Below, piece after piece: positions 45,601 to 58,373 of a DNA stretch of 64,000 nt; within the stretch, counting starts at the first letter, position 1, and each line of letters begins with the position of its first letter. The notes under the pieces were generated by a model that saw only the letters and a program-made list of their open reading frames with translations, was not told where the DNA came from and did not search any database. The position numbers and the translations under genes are program-made. Origin of the DNA: Prostheceraeus crozeri (lineage: Eukaryota > Platyhelminthes > Polycladida > Euryleptidae); assembly GCA_907163375.1 (NCBI GenBank), contig CAJQUW010007236.1, positions 95,736 to 159,735 of the forward strand, written 5' to 3'.

Positions 45601-46955
45601 ATTGACCACCATCTAAGTCAAAGTTAAGATAATTTTAAGAAGACGATAAAAATTGACAAAATACGGGCGATTATAGACAAAATTCATAGTGCATGGCATA
45701 TTCCGAAGTCTTCAAAAATTTATTCGCTCCGCAGGCAATCTTATCTAGATATCTATTAGCTCATAGAGCGAGATTTTCAAATTGAAATATTCGTGTAATA
45801 GAGATAAAATTTCATATCGAGCGCTAGGCGAATGGGTTAGTGAATAAAAGAAAAGTGCTGATATTACAACCACTGTGTCATCAATAGCTAAAAATTCTTG
45901 AAAGTTTCATTCATACATGGTTAATAGAATCTATATTTTTGTAATCATAGCAAGGCATGATTTGGCATGCGAGTAGGGAGACTTAAGACTTTACGGCTCT
46001 TTTAAGTTAAATTAGTTTTCATTTGACTTTATAGCAGCGATGTGAGCGATTAACCAATCGCTAATCGGTTCATTCATTATGACCCTGTTCAAATTACATA
46101 CACCTTATTCCAAGCATTGTACGACAAGTTAAGCCGAAAACTGGAGATACATAATGTGTAGTAAAAAATTAAGATAAAATCGAGAATAACATTGCTAACT
46201 TTTATTACAATCAATTAACTTCTAATTGGTAGTAGGCGCATTTTTATACGCATACCACTTAATTACATTCTTTGAAATGTTATGTTATCGCAACAAGGTA
46301 ATAATGTTGTTTGTCAGTTACCCATGTTAAGTGATTGACTTCTTCGCATCAGTTAACCGCTGAAAAAGAAATTTATGGGTCCAATCTTGAGACTCGAGAT
46401 TTTCACTACGCTGTTTACCATTAAAAAACACTAATACCAAAGGCCAACATTGGTAGAAACGAATTTCATTAAAACTTGCCTAAAACACCGTAGTAGAAAA
46501 TAGCCTCAGTCTAGTAGATGTAACATCGACAGAAATTTTTAGAATTATACAATGAATTCGATGGATAAACTGAGACATCGATTCAAATGTATTCACTGTC
46601 TTTACGCATGTCCTATCACGGCCTATTTGAAAAGCGCCTCCGCCTCAGTTCTCAGTAATAATATAATATAATATAGTAATACAACATAATACCGGTATAA
46701 TACGGAATAATATGGTATAATATATGCCACATACTGTAGTTATAATAATAACAACATATTATACATAATACGTAATATAACGTAATATGATGCTATACGA
46801 TATAATTAATTTTTCGTTGTAGGTCTAGTTCTACACACTGATGATTAGTCTTGCTATTCTTATAACACGGTAGGCCTACAGTCGGTCTACAAATCTGGTT
46901 GCGTACTGCGGTCATGGATGATATATCTATCAATGACATATGATACCAGATTTAT
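45601..46955. other. No gene seen; very AT-rich stretch at 46650-46810
   Basis: Between about 46650 and 46810 the sequence is a degenerate series of AATATAATAT, GTATAATA and ACATAATA words, a low-complexity region. The rest shows no gene. Confidence 0.5.
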
Positions 46956-47030
46956 GCACTCCGAATTATTGAACAGTACTATAGAAGGTTGTAGTAGCCT
47001 TCTATAGTACTGTTAAATAATTCGGAGTGC
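46956..47030. repeat. Near-perfect 33-bp inverted repeat, 9-base loop
   Basis: 46956-46988 and 46998-47030 pair at 32 of 33 positions (G opposite T in the middle). The arms contain GAACAGTACTATAGAAGG and its inverse. The loop is TTGTAGTAG. As RNA it would be a miRNA-precursor-sized hairpin; as DNA, a cruciform. It may be a tiny foldback element. No flanking duplication was clear. Confidence 0.9.
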
Positions 47031-50000
47031 AATGGCAATCCGTTTTTCACGAACATCATGCGTATAGCTACACCCTCTGGTACAGAAGCATGAAAATTTG
47101 CTGCTTATATAAATATCGGATTATGTTCGATTTCTAAGAGTTCAAGTTTTCTCAACCAGTCTACATGTAGATCTACATTTCATTGATCAGAAAGTTTAAG
47201 GGATCTACTTCACAGACGTGGTCGGCTAGCTGTTGCCTATACAATATCCACTAATTAATGAAAATTCATTCATTAATCAAAGGAAACGGCGGTGATGGTG
47301 TCCAAACGCCGAAGTAACTAAAATCACAATAGCCTTCGCACTATATATTTTCATAGATTTACTTCTGTTATTGAATAGTGAACAATACAACTACTAAATG
47401 CAATACAGACGATAGTGATGAATTACTTATGCGGTCAATGGAACCTATTCAATGGAAGACATGTACGGTATCTAAACTTCATTCAGTATTTTTTGATATT
47501 GGGTGGCATAAATTGCATCTACAACAAATGTACATCAAATAACATCAAATATATGCATCAAAAAATAGGATTACAACAACATTCATTAAAATTTCGAAAG
47601 CCGTAGGCGGCATATTTTTTACACATCCGCCTCCACAGCCCTGTGTCCTATAGTTTGTCTATGCTGTCCTTGTATGCTATATTTGTAATTTCAACTTAAT
47701 CCAGTTGTAAGACTTCTATAGCAAATAATAAGTATCCAAGATGTAAGATTTCCAAGATTGTCCCATACTGTGATGAAATGAAAAATTGAAATCTATTAGC
47801 AAAAATCAATCCTTTTACATTTTGATTCCATACGTATTGCGTAAACACAATGAAAATTCAAACGTTTAGTGGAAAATCCAGTAGTGTAGTTCATGAAATA
47901 GTTAAATTTACACTGTAGACTCTGTACCAGTCACCATGTCAATTATAATGTGAAATCCGCCACAAGAACTGGGAAAATTATCTAAATCGCATGAATCCAT
48001 AACGCGCGATTGCTACATAAGATCAAATATTATCATACAATATAGCCTAGGCCTATACTAATTAAGAGCCCGATCAATGTGAATGCAATATTCTAAAGAA
48101 ACATGACTGCAAATAGAAATTAATTAGGAAATTTCCGAGCTCACCATTGTGTCCATATCGTTGATGCAGAAGACATGGATTTAGTGAGAACGGCAGATGG
48201 AAGGAAGTCGACAACATTGAGATGATTTCCGTTGTCTGCTTGTTGGGGTCTGGAATACTGATGGCCACGACTAGGACTCACCAAGATCATCACAGGAAAC
48301 CAATTTTCCATTGAGTGTAGTGCAAATTCAGATCTGTATTCAGGCTGACTTGAAAATTATTACGACATAGTCACGATTCAGTCAGTTAATTAAGATTGTG
48401 AGGAATAAATCGGTGTGAAATGCCATTAGACGACGTTAAATCAATTCGAAATTGTTCTCCGAACTGCACCACACTGATCAGATATAAATTGAGCATTGAG
48501 CAAATCACATCCATTTTCAACGGTGAGACATTGAGTTAGCCAGGTCAATTTTCTCAGTCGACATTCGCCTGCAATTGTGAAAGTTGATGATCGGCTGTTC
48601 CCTGTTCCCTCTACAAGTTGCCGGCTTTGACTGCGCTTCACGACCTGGCCAATCACGTAAGCGAAAGGGACGATCAATCGCAAGATAGCAAAACATTGCG
48701 CTGTTTGAAAATGCGTGTCGTGTGTGAAAAAGTGCTTATGCCACGTCGAACAGAGAAAATTCGCGCGCACCATTTGCTTCAACTGAATCACAACCAAAGG
48801 CAATTGTATAATAACAGAGTGACTATAAAGATTGCCCTTGCAGACGCAAGCATGTGGTACAGAATTAGATTGTTTAAGCGTATCAGTTTGCTAAAAGTGC
48901 AAACTGATTCAAACAGATGGCACATGCAGGAACTTAATAAGTGGGCAAAAAGAAAATTTTAATACTTTACAGAGATAGGAAAAATAGTCGTGCGTTGCTT
49001 GCGGATTGCTCTATGAATTCCTTCAAAATGCTCCGATCGCCACCGACTCCTTCAGATTCGAAGAATTCAGATCATTTCGCAAAAGGTTTCTCGATAATGT
49101 TAGGTCCTCCGATTATTTTAAAAAAAGTTAGCAGGCGCATGAAAAAACGTTCACAAACCTCTCTGTAGAACTTGACATCGTCTGTCTCTTTGCTGTGTGA
49201 TCCGGTTGATAAGTCACTGAAACTTTGCACAATTTGGTGTGTTTAATGTTGAACTGCTGCTCATTGTTCGATTGCTATGGTATTTAGTCAGCAGATTGTG
49301 CCATTTCATTTACGTTACATGTTCCAATGATTCCCTTCTAGTCAAATGGAAGAAGAGGCGACCTGTCTAATTCTGTGGGTTCATGAGTGACATTACCGCC
49401 CGTCAAATGAATAGCATGCAACTCTCAAACTATAACTTCCAAGATCGCCCGACACACACAACACAAGGATTCGATAGAAAAGAAATTGAAATGAACGCAA
49501 AACATGCAGGACGATGTTCTTTACTTCGGTTCTGCTCACTGAAATCAGTTATCAAAATGGCAAGAAATTGGCTTGGTTATCACATGTGACGTAAAGAACT
49601 AATATTTTTGTCGAAATTATGCAGGCGTTCGATTCTGACAGGGCCTACGGTGTACTCTCGCACACATCGGCAAAAGTAGAATGCAATCAAACATCAAAAC
49701 TAAACGTTTCAATTTAATAATACTTAAAACAAGATGCCAAATTACAGATTATCGATCTTCAATTCATCGCTGCAGCACAAAATATTCTCAGATGTGATCT
49801 ACATCCTAGATTTTGGAAATATGTCTTATTGAATGTGGGACATATGATATTACAGTAAATAATTACAATTTTTGTCAACCTTGTCGTGTCTTGGTGTGAT
49901 CTGACTCACTAAAATGCCATATCTCTAGATTTTATGCGTACAATTCAATCAAAAAAGATTGGTTATATTTTTCAATGTTCAATTTTGTTACAGCGATTTT

Positions 50001-50643
50001 TCAGCAGCTCTAATTAAGCAAAAGCAATTGATTGGTTTTCAGATTTTAGCTACTTATAATATATATTATCTCTTCATATAGGTATGCTGTATACAAAAAT
50101 ATTTCATTCCTATCATATTTTTCGAAATATAGTGACAAATTCAAAATGTTCCACTTGTGGAACATTGGCGCCTTGGGCCTATACAAATAGATCGCTGACA
50201 AAATATTTCGGAAGGATTTATAATGAAATATCTTGGCCTGCCTGTCAATCTGATATGAATAGTAATGTCTGCTAGTTTGATAATCAGAATTAAAGTTTAC
50301 CATTTTACATATTTTGTTTAAATTCAAAAAATTGAAAAGCAGTGAAAGTTTTGTTTTGATCTGAATAAGAACGTCCTGTGACAAATATTTTGCTGCTTTA
50401 CATATGGTAAGTGTAAGATGTCTGTGCAACCTTCCTTCTAACTAATGCTGCCAGAGTTTATATATAGACAGTCTTGTGACTTCATTCTACTTTATTTTAT
50501 CAGTAGGCTTATGCATATAAAATATTGTGAGGTATTTGGCGGCATAGAACTTACCAAATTTATGCCCCTGCGATAAAGGTTTGACCTAATCTTTAGTTAA
50601 AACAATTATTAAAATGAAATATGTCAATTATAACTTAAGAGTA
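47031..50643. other. No supported gene; one dispersed repeat; possible GC-richer patch at 48430-48780
   Basis: 3.6 kb with only short, unrecognised open frames. The 48618-48962 plus and 48441-48803 minus frames overlap and neither has a known domain. The patch at 48430-48780 is less AT-rich and contains CCAATCACG; a promoter or first exon of a host gene is conceivable but unsupported. A 9-bp-arm palindrome (ATGTTCCAC/GTGGAACAT) lies near 50145. Confidence 0.35.
49000..49072 (+). repeat. Dispersed repeat, copy 2
   Basis: Diverged direct copy of 22152-22230; both contain GCGGATTGCT and TCAGATTCGAAGAATTCAGA. Confidence 0.5.
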
Positions 50644-52001
50644 CCACTCCCTCGCATTAACGCTGAACACTTTTCGTACCATATAACCATGAGGAAAAAA
50701 TTGCAGAGCCCCTCGAAAAGACGAGGAATATTGCCAGGTTGGACTTTCAAATTCCTGCTCTCTACTGTCATTTGCGCCTAAGTGACTAGATATGATAATT
50801 ATTAAGATGTGGGACAAATTAGGCATTTCGCCAGCTAGCAGAGGTCCAGTAGCGGGGTCGTGAAACCACCTGCATCTGAAGACATGCTATCCAAGTAATT
50901 CTCATGCGATGATGAAAGTCATTCCAGTAGCCATTTATAATAGAATATAATGCTTACTAATTTAAATTATTAGTTAAAGTAGTCCTAATGAGGACTGATG
51001 GCGCTCTCCAATCCGCAAGTGTACAAAGGCAATGCTACTGTAACCATTGGAATTATCAGTTCTTAAAAGAACTCAATGTAGCTTTCTCGTGGCAACGAAT
51101 TAAAATTGATCTGCTTTGGCCCAATATCTGGTAAAAATGGAAATCTTAAGACTTGTAATACTACTCATTCTTGCTATTAATATACTAATACCATAGATTC
51201 CAAACACTGCCGTATACACGTTCAAAACAGACGTCTAATATACTGTACCGACTACAGATGCTGATAGTGGAAATAGAATAAGACAATGGTCACCATAGGT
51301 TAAGGAAATAAAAATTGATATTATAAAACAACAGGAAACCGATGAATAAAATAGGAAAAGTGGAGGTAAAATATGGAAATACAACGATGCTACTACACCG
51401 ATTACAAGTGAACTATATCTGACACTACACAAAGTGGATAATGGTAGGAGTGGATAAGTGGAAAGTGGATAATGGAGGTAAACAATAGAACTACAATGAC
51501 ACTCTACTACACCGAAAACAATGAAACTATACACACTGTACCTAAGACTACAAATGAAAATACTATTTCTTCACTTGAATTTGTCATCGCCAGTTTCTTC
51601 ATCCGTCTATAGTACTTCATGTAATTCCACATTTCTTCATTTGAATTACAATACATGAACCACTACTTCAGCTACCGATTAAGGGATATAAAACATAATA
51701 CTGCAGTCCGTCAGTCATCAGCAGGTACTCGTCTAGTTGTGTTTCGATCCCTAACCTGAACACTCAAACCAGACGAGCGGGGTCCCACACATAGTGGCTG
51801 ACAAAATACTGAATAGGTAATGATATGTCTTGAAAGATATGTCACAAAGATAAATCAGACATCATTCAATTGTTGCGTTTCCCACATGCAAACTGATCCT
51901 GTCATTAAATTCATCCCATCAATAAATACAGTATGCTTTTTGCGATCAGCACATGTAAACAAATCCTGTACATCAATCTTTGCCTTTTCGATTCCCACAA
52001 G
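50644..52001 (-). repeat. PLE direct repeat (pLTR), downstream copy
   Basis: Matches 58374-59925 nearly base for base over most of its length. It lacks a block of about 170 bp present in the other copy after position 50768. The sequence continues past 52001 into the element's 3' region, whereas the other copy stops there. This fits a 5'-truncated upstream pLTR. Internal AAGTGGATAATGG motifs recur within it. Confidence 0.88.
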
Positions 52002-52203
52002 TAAGCAGATCCTGTTCATCCTCGAATCCCGTAAAGATGTAATCTCTGTGTGATAAATATGTAATCCGCCTTTACACAAACTTCGCCTCATACATCAAGA
52101 CTTAAGAATGGGAGCTCTCTCTCATCTCCCGTAAGCCACCCTAAGTGCTCTGTATTCACTCTCCACCGCCCCCATATGATGGCTACAAGTCATTGTTAGT
52201 CGT

Positions 52204-53080
52204 TTATTCACCTATGCAGCAAGGCATTATGGAAAATGTGAGTCGCTTGTTGGTCGCGTGCTCATTGAAATTCACAGAGTGAAGTGAATTGTCGAGCGAG
52301 AAAAGACCATATTTGTGAAGCGATTCATTATGCCATGTGAGAGCCTTTTCTGTGTAACTCATCAAGTCATGCTGAGAATAACCTCTAGATTTAATGATAT
52401 TCAGTGTCTTGTTAGTTTTGTGTACAGCGTCTTGTAACTTCGAGCATATTCTACAATATCTGACTACCTGCGACGCGAAAACATGAAGGCCCATCTGTAA
52501 TGGGATCATGCGCTCCGAAAAGTCAGTTGCACCACAAAGAAAGAGAAGTCATCTATCTTGTGATATATTGAAGTTCTCAAGGTGTTCTGTGAGATTTGTA
52601 TTTTCACATCAAGGTAAACTACCTCTTTACTGTTATCACCATTTCTCTCCGCCAACAAGTCAGGTGGATAAATTCTTTGAATCAACGAATTAAAGTGTTT
52701 TATAATTGACAACACATATATCGTCTATGTATCTTAATGTAGGTGATGACAAGCGTGCTAAATGATATTTCTTGGTTTTTATCAAATTTTGCATAAAAAC
52801 ATATTCGCAGTGTAAGAGGAATAGGTCAGCTAGGAGTGGACTAGAATTTCCTCCCATTGGAATGCCTTTAATCTGCCTGAAAACTAAATTACCGATTGTG
52901 ACGTAGGTCTGTGATAATAGGAAATGTATGGCTTCTTTTAACTTCTGTTTATCAAAACAGTGATAACCATTATATTTTTTCATTGAGCAAAATGACTTAT
53001 CATATCCAATGCAAATAAATTTTCTATTTGAGGAATTAAACACCAAATCCATAATAGCGAATATGTGATCTTCATTAATT
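52204..53080 (-). pseudogene. Naiad-type PLE reverse transcriptase, palm and thumb part
   Basis: The minus-strand frame enters at INEDHIFAIMDLVF and includes KGIPMGGNSSPLLADLFL (motif B-like) and SSPTLRYIDDICVV, with the catalytic YIDD (motif C). A frameshift near 52695 leads to KEVVYLDVKIQI (motif D/E region). A second near 52508 leads to the thumb, with GLHVFASQVVRYCRICSK, the conserved end of PLE reverse transcriptases, and SLHKYGLFSLD, to a stop at 52204. The enzyme copies element RNA from a nicked target end. Motif A lies on the other side of the RTE insertion. The remaining palm motifs look intact apart from the shifts. Confidence 0.82.
53067..53080 (+). repeat. Target-site duplication of RTE insertion, left copy
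   Basis: GATCTTCATTAATT, nearly the same as 56436-56450 (GATCTTCAATCAATT). Confidence 0.75.
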
Positions 53081-56000
53081 GGGGGGGAAAAGACCTTGGT
53101 TGAGCGTGGCTGGACTGTAGGGTAGGGCCTTCAGCCCTCTGAAATGGTCACATGTGCTCGGGTCATCAGCCGACTTGTTACCTCCTCGTGGACAGCGGCT
53201 CACTGGCGAGTGAAGGGCGCCAGCCTAAAATAACTCTTGCTCGGATAGATGGAGTTCGTCAGTCAGTGAAGACAGTCCATCTAGGAGAAGGCTAACTCCG
53301 AAGTCAAATTGCCGCTCCCAGCTATGGGCAAATAGCACCCGGCGTGATGGCACGTCTAAGGTCACCTGACCATGTCATCTAGCCTGCGCGGGGCCAAACT
53401 ACCCAGCCAGGCGAACTAACCACAGTTACGAATGCCGCAAACAGATACACCCGAAATGTCTACAATGGTAATGGACTCAGGACCTACAACGGATTACGCT
53501 TTTTGGATACTCGGACAGAAATCAAAATAGGAACTTGGAACGTATTAACTCTTCGTCAGCTTGGAGCCACCGAACTTTTAATGAGAAAAATGAGAAGGTA
53601 CAACATCACTATGACAGGATTGTGTGAAACACGACTGACTGGTAGCGAAGAAACCTTGGTAGACGGCTATACGCTGTTGTGGTCTGGCCATGAGTCGCAT
53701 GGTCGTCGGGGAGTGGCCCTTGCTCTATCCTCCCAAGCCCGCAATGCCCTTCTTGGGCTGGCAGCCAGTTAGTGATAGAATTCTCATGGCGCGTTTCAGG
53801 CATCGGTTTTGGCAAGATGTCAGTCATCGTTGCCTATGCACCAACTGAAGTTGCCTACGACGACGTTTAAAGAAGAATACTACAATCAACTCGAAGCGAT
53901 ATCAGCCACAGTACCCCCGCATGATATTTGTATCCTTCTTACTGATGCGAATGCCACCATCGGTGAAGACGCTTGGACAACCTGGCCAGGAACAGTAGGC
54001 AATGTGCATATTGACCAGACAACAAACGACAACGGCTCAAGATTCCTCGACATGAGCCAAACAAATGGTCTTTGTATAGCAGATTCGTGGTTCCCCAGAC
54101 GCAGAATCCATCACTGGACTTGGTATAGCAACGACGGACATACCAAAAAAGCCATTGATCACATTGCCGTCTCACGACGATGGCGCAGTTCAGTTACAAA
54201 CTGTAAAGTGTTTAGAGGAGCACACTTGGGAAACACTGATCACCGACTGCTTGTCATGACGATGCGTGTGCGACTCAAAGCAGGCCAAATGAAGAGGCGT
54301 GATATCAGATTCGACGCAACAAAGCTTAAGGATCCTGAGATTGCTGAGAACTTCTCGATTGAAATAGCAAATCGTTATACTGTTCTTGCTAATCTCGATC
54401 ACGAAAATTGGGAAACGTTTAAGTCGGAGATTCAAAACGCAGCAGCCACTATTCTTCGTAAAGAAAGAGCACCACCGCGACGCCCTTGGATCTCACCGGA
54501 ATCTCTCGACCTAGTTGAAAAGAGGCGAAAGATCCAAGAAAAAAAAAGGCGAACATCCAAGAGTATCGTCGGCTCAATCGACTCAGGAATTTGTCACTGA
54601 AAGAGGACAAGGAAAGATACTGGAGCGAGAAGGCAGACGCTCTCGAGACTGCTTCGGCCAGAAATGACACTGCCGCGGTCTATCGACTACTCCGTGACCT
54701 TCGCGATGAACCGACGACTAAAATCACACAGATTAAGAACAGGCATGGAGAGGTCCTTACAAGCAAAGAAGAGTGCCTCAACCAATGGAAAGAGAACTTC
54801 AGCGATCTTCTCAATCGTACGTCCAGACAGAGCGATTTGACACTGCTCAACGCGGCAGACAATCCCTTGCCTTCTCCAAGGTGCAACACAGATTGTATTT
54901 CCACATCAGAAGTAAAGCTGCAACTGAAACGGCTTCACAACAAAAGAGCACCCGGTATATGCAATATCACAACAGAAATCCTCAAGCATGGAAACGACTG
55001 CATGATCCAATGGCTCACTGACGTCTTCAACGCTGTGTGGGAAAATGAATCGATTCCGGAAGATTGGAAGGAGGGCGTGATCCTCCCATTCTGGAAGAAA
55101 AAAGGCGACGCTCGGGTATGCTCTAACTATCGTGGCATCACTCTTCTGTCAGTACCAGGGAAGCTGTCCACCAGCATCCTAATCAACCGTGCAAAGGTAG
55201 CCATGCATCATCACCGCCGTCCCCAACAAGCTGGCTTTATGCCTGGACGTGCTACGAGTGATCAAATAGCGAGTGTACGACTGCTGATCGAAAAGGCGCA
55301 CGAATATCGTCGTGGAAGAAATCTGTGCATCGCATTTATGGATCTTAAGGCTGCGTTTGATTCTGCTGATAGAAATGCAATCTGGATGATTCTTCGCTCA
55401 ATCAGTGTACCCGAAAAGATCATTCGGCTTCTACAACTCCTGCATTCAGACTCCCATAGCTGCGTTAGGGTCAATGGGGAAGATTCAACTTGGTTCCAAA
55501 CTGAAAGTGGCGTAAGACAAGGTTGCACAGCTGCACCAGAATTGTTCAATTGTCTTATTGATTACCTAATGAAGAAGTTGACGACCAGATGCAGGGAGTT
55601 CAGCTGGGTAGCTACCGACTAACGGATCTCGAATTTGCAGATGACACTGCTCTTTTCGCTCCTGATATGGATTCCCTCATTCAAGCCATCAACATCTATG
55701 TCAATGAAGCTTCGAAATTGGGACTCCAAGTCAACTACTCTAAGACAAAGTTAATGATGATAAGTGAGAGCACACCCCCACAGTCCATAGTGGTCAACAA
55801 TCACATAGTGGAAGTTGTCCCAAACTTCATCTATCTGCATGGGGTCTAAGATTAGCAGGCGAGGTGGTATTGACGAAGAACTGGCTCGAAGAAGAGCTCT
55901 AGCAAATGATGTGCTCAGAAGACTTTGGAGACATCGGAATATCAGCAACCGGACCAAAATGAGAATATATAACGCGAGTGTTCTTTCGGTTTTGCTTTAT

Positions 56001-56435
56001 GGCTCCGAAACCTGGCCTCTTTCCGCAACTCAAGGTAGAAGAACTATGGGCTTTGACAACCGATGCCAACGCCGAGTACTCAACATCAGATGGCAAGAGC
56101 GTATCACCAACGACGAAGTGCGCAGACGCACACTCCAACCGCCGTTACCACGTCTTCTAGCTCAACGGCGCTTGCGTTGGCTGGGGCACATGCTCCGCAT
56201 GCCTAGTGTACTGCCAACGAAACGTGTGCTCGATTTCAATCCGACAGCCTCTGGATGGAGAAGACCTCGAGGGCGCCCACACACACGATGGATGGACGTT
56301 GTCGAAGATCTCAATCAACTCGGTATCTCTATGGATGACGCATCGGAGTTGGCCCTGGATCGACCATCTTGGAAACGAATGGTGTCAAGAGCGGCCTCAA
56401 CGCCTCACAGGCACGAGTTATAGGCAGGTAGGCAG
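53081..56435 (+). mobile_element. RTE-type non-LTR retrotransposon, near full length (3.36 kb)
   Basis: Inserted in the PLE with a duplication of about 14 bp. It starts with a G run (GGGGGGGAAAAG) and has a 5' region of about 420 bp. It then carries an endonuclease-reverse transcriptase gene that ends 13 bp before a short 3' end made of AGGCAGGTAGGCAGG. A very short 3' UTR ending in small tandem repeats rather than poly-A is typical of RTE elements. Opposite orientation to the host PLE. At least four frameshifts are present. Confidence 0.85.
53503..56423 (+). pseudogene. RTE endonuclease-reverse transcriptase, multiple frameshifts
   Basis: The APE-type endonuclease comes first: KIGTWNVLTL (catalytic Asn), GLCETRLTG (Glu), LLTDANATIG (Asp/Asn), KAIDHIAVSRRW, and GNTDHRLLVM with the final Asp-His. 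The reverse transcriptase follows: EDWKEGVILPFWKKKGD, SNYRGITLLSVPGKL, IAFMDLKAAFDSADR (motif A), GVRQGCTAAPELFNC (motif B), LEFADDTALF (motif C, FADD) and LQVNYSKTKLMM. The C-terminal region has RRLRWLGHMLRMPS, seen in many RTE-related proteins. Frame changes lie near 53770-53870, 54540 (an A run), 55595 and 55845. All catalytic residues can still be read. It would nick DNA and prime reverse transcription there. Confidence 0.85.
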
Positions 56436-56450
56436 GATCTTCAATCAATT
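56436..56450 (+). repeat. Target-site duplication of RTE insertion, right copy
   Basis: GATCTTCAATCAATT right after the RTE 3' end; it belongs to the interrupted PLE reading frame. Confidence 0.75.
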
Positions 56451-58368
56451 TTTGATCAAGATTCGTATATAAGGTTGAAAAATCGAAAACTTGCAATGAA
56501 TGAACTTGTGTCGAATTTAATCTGTGTAGAAATTCTTGTGTGGACTTTATACTCCAGAAGCAATCGAAACCGCTGTTTCTCTTAATTGCCATACAATATC
56601 TCTGAAAATTGTCACGCAAAATACTTAAGGCTGAATTTACTTTGATGGAAAGCTTTTTCGATGTGCATTGTCGTGCTCCTGCTATGAATCTAAATTTGCA
56701 TGGAGTTTTGTGAAATTTTGGAATCTAATATAATTTTGGTAATTTTCTGTCTTTTTCACAGACAGATAGTTTAAACTCGCTTTTTCATAATTGTTGTGTG
56801 TTGCTCAATTACATTCTGCGCTAAAATTTGCTCTGAAACCATAGGTATCATTACCCGATATGTTCGACGTGAAAATATCAATTCCCAACTCGGCTAAGAG
56901 AATTTGGAGATAAAACTTTTTGCAAATGAAGCCATAATTATTAGATGCTTTATCAACTGGCGTAATTATGACGTCATTCTGCAATTCTTTCAGATTTTTA
57001 CCCATTTTGACATTACTCTTGTGTCGATTACTGTGTGCGCGAAATCTATTCGAGGATTTCTTGGCAAGATATATTCGATCTTTTAATCAGTGCCATGATT
57101 CTTGATTTTCACGCTGAGAATAAAGTAGCCTCAAGCTTCTCTTTCTTACTTATTTTTGTAATATGCTCATCTAATGAATTACTAATTTGAGTTGTTATGG
57201 CACACTCCAACTAAGGCTTTTTGGGATTTCTGTGTTTTGGTACCAAAACTGAAGAGTTGACGTAAGTCTTCATCATCCTCTATATCCAGATCACCCGTTA
57301 TTACGTCACCATAATGTGGGTAAACGAAGGATTGCCTCTAACTACATGAGCATGGATTGTTCATGTTGTGCATCACATCCTGAAAATTTAGGTTATTCAA
57401 AAAACGCCCATAATTGCAAAAGTTCAATGCAGTGGGTTTCATCTAATTTATAAATATTTTCGGTGGATAACGTTCTTGAATTGTGCTTGGAATTAGCTTG
57501 CACACACTGTGATCGCAGAATATAGACATGATATTGAGTGAGTCTATTGTCTGAGATTCGAACGGGATGATTATGGTTGCTCGTTCTTCTACATTTTTGT
57601 TCTCCGAGTCTAGGTTAAGTTTATTTTGAATGTATGCTGCTAGTACAAATGTCATCATGTTTGCCTCATCCCTTGTCTTGCCTAGAATTGCTCTTAGCGT
57701 AGTTTTAGGGAGAGATTTTAGATGATGATAAAACTTTGACATCCTACGCGTCTCAAAAGAATCTTGCAATTCTTGATAGGTATTGTCAAGTTCCATAATA
57801 CTTGAGCTTTTTCTACCGATTTTCTTATTCCATGACTCCTTTTTCGTCTGCTAATCGGATAACTAAAATATTGATCATTGGATATGGACTGCTGAGATAC
57901 ACATCCACCTCCCAAAACTCTATCATTCAAACCCAAGGGGTATAAGGTATTTAGCATCTTGATATGCACGTCTTCCTTGTGGTTGAGCTCTCTGGTTATC
58001 TCTTCCTATGATATGTATATATTGTCATCAACATGATCAATAATTTGCAATTCAACATCAGTCCAAGAATGATGATCTTGCTTAAAGTGATTGCTAAGAT
58101 ATGTGTTTAAGTGACATTTTAATACTGAATGACGATGACCATTTAATCTACAATCTAGCGGTTTGTCTGTCCTACATATTGCATTCCACATCTGCTACAT
58201 GATATAAGATAAATAACATTTCTACTTTTATAAGTAAAAACTCCCGGCTGATCAAAGATAAACCGATTGCCTGTACTGAAACTTTCGTAGCAATTTTCGG
58301 TATTCAAAGATTTACAGCAAAGACATCTATTGCTACCACAAAATCTAATGTTCTTCAAAGTAGAGGGC
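56436..58368 (-). pseudogene. Naiad-type PLE: N-terminal GIY-YIG endonuclease, linker and reverse transcriptase N-terminal part
   Basis: On the minus strand the frame begins near 58368 (LKNIRFCGSNRCLCCKS); no in-frame ATG is visible, so the start is unknown. The cysteine cluster precedes VIYLISCSRCGMQYVGQT, the two GIY-YIG halves with a C-x2-C between. After a frameshift near 58156 come NGHRHSVLKCH and YLSNHFKQDHHSW. Further on are SLPKTTLRAILGKTRDEANM, NYGRFLNNLNFQDV, NNPCSCS and PHYGDVITGDL (conserved Cys and His-x-x-Asp region). Then come NDVIITPVDKASNN and FICKKFYLQIL. The last motif is VFDFSTLYTNL, motif A with its catalytic Asp, just before the RTE insertion. Several stops and shifts are present. 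Confidence 0.8.
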
Positions 58369-58373
58369 GCTAT

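Noticed and set aside
48441..48962. Overlapping frames on both strands as a possible host gene exon
   Set aside because: No domain, no splice pattern that can be supported, and both strands equally open.
51235..51534. Open frame repeated in both pLTRs (also at 59189)
   Set aside because: It exists twice only because the pLTR is duplicated, breaks at different points in the two copies, and has no domain.
50644..52001. Hammerhead motif inside the Naiad pLTR (CTGATGA near 51713 on the minus strand; CTGAAGA near 50877 on the plus strand)
   Set aside because: No helix II adjacent to the core and no correctly placed GAAA with cleavage triplet could be drawn.
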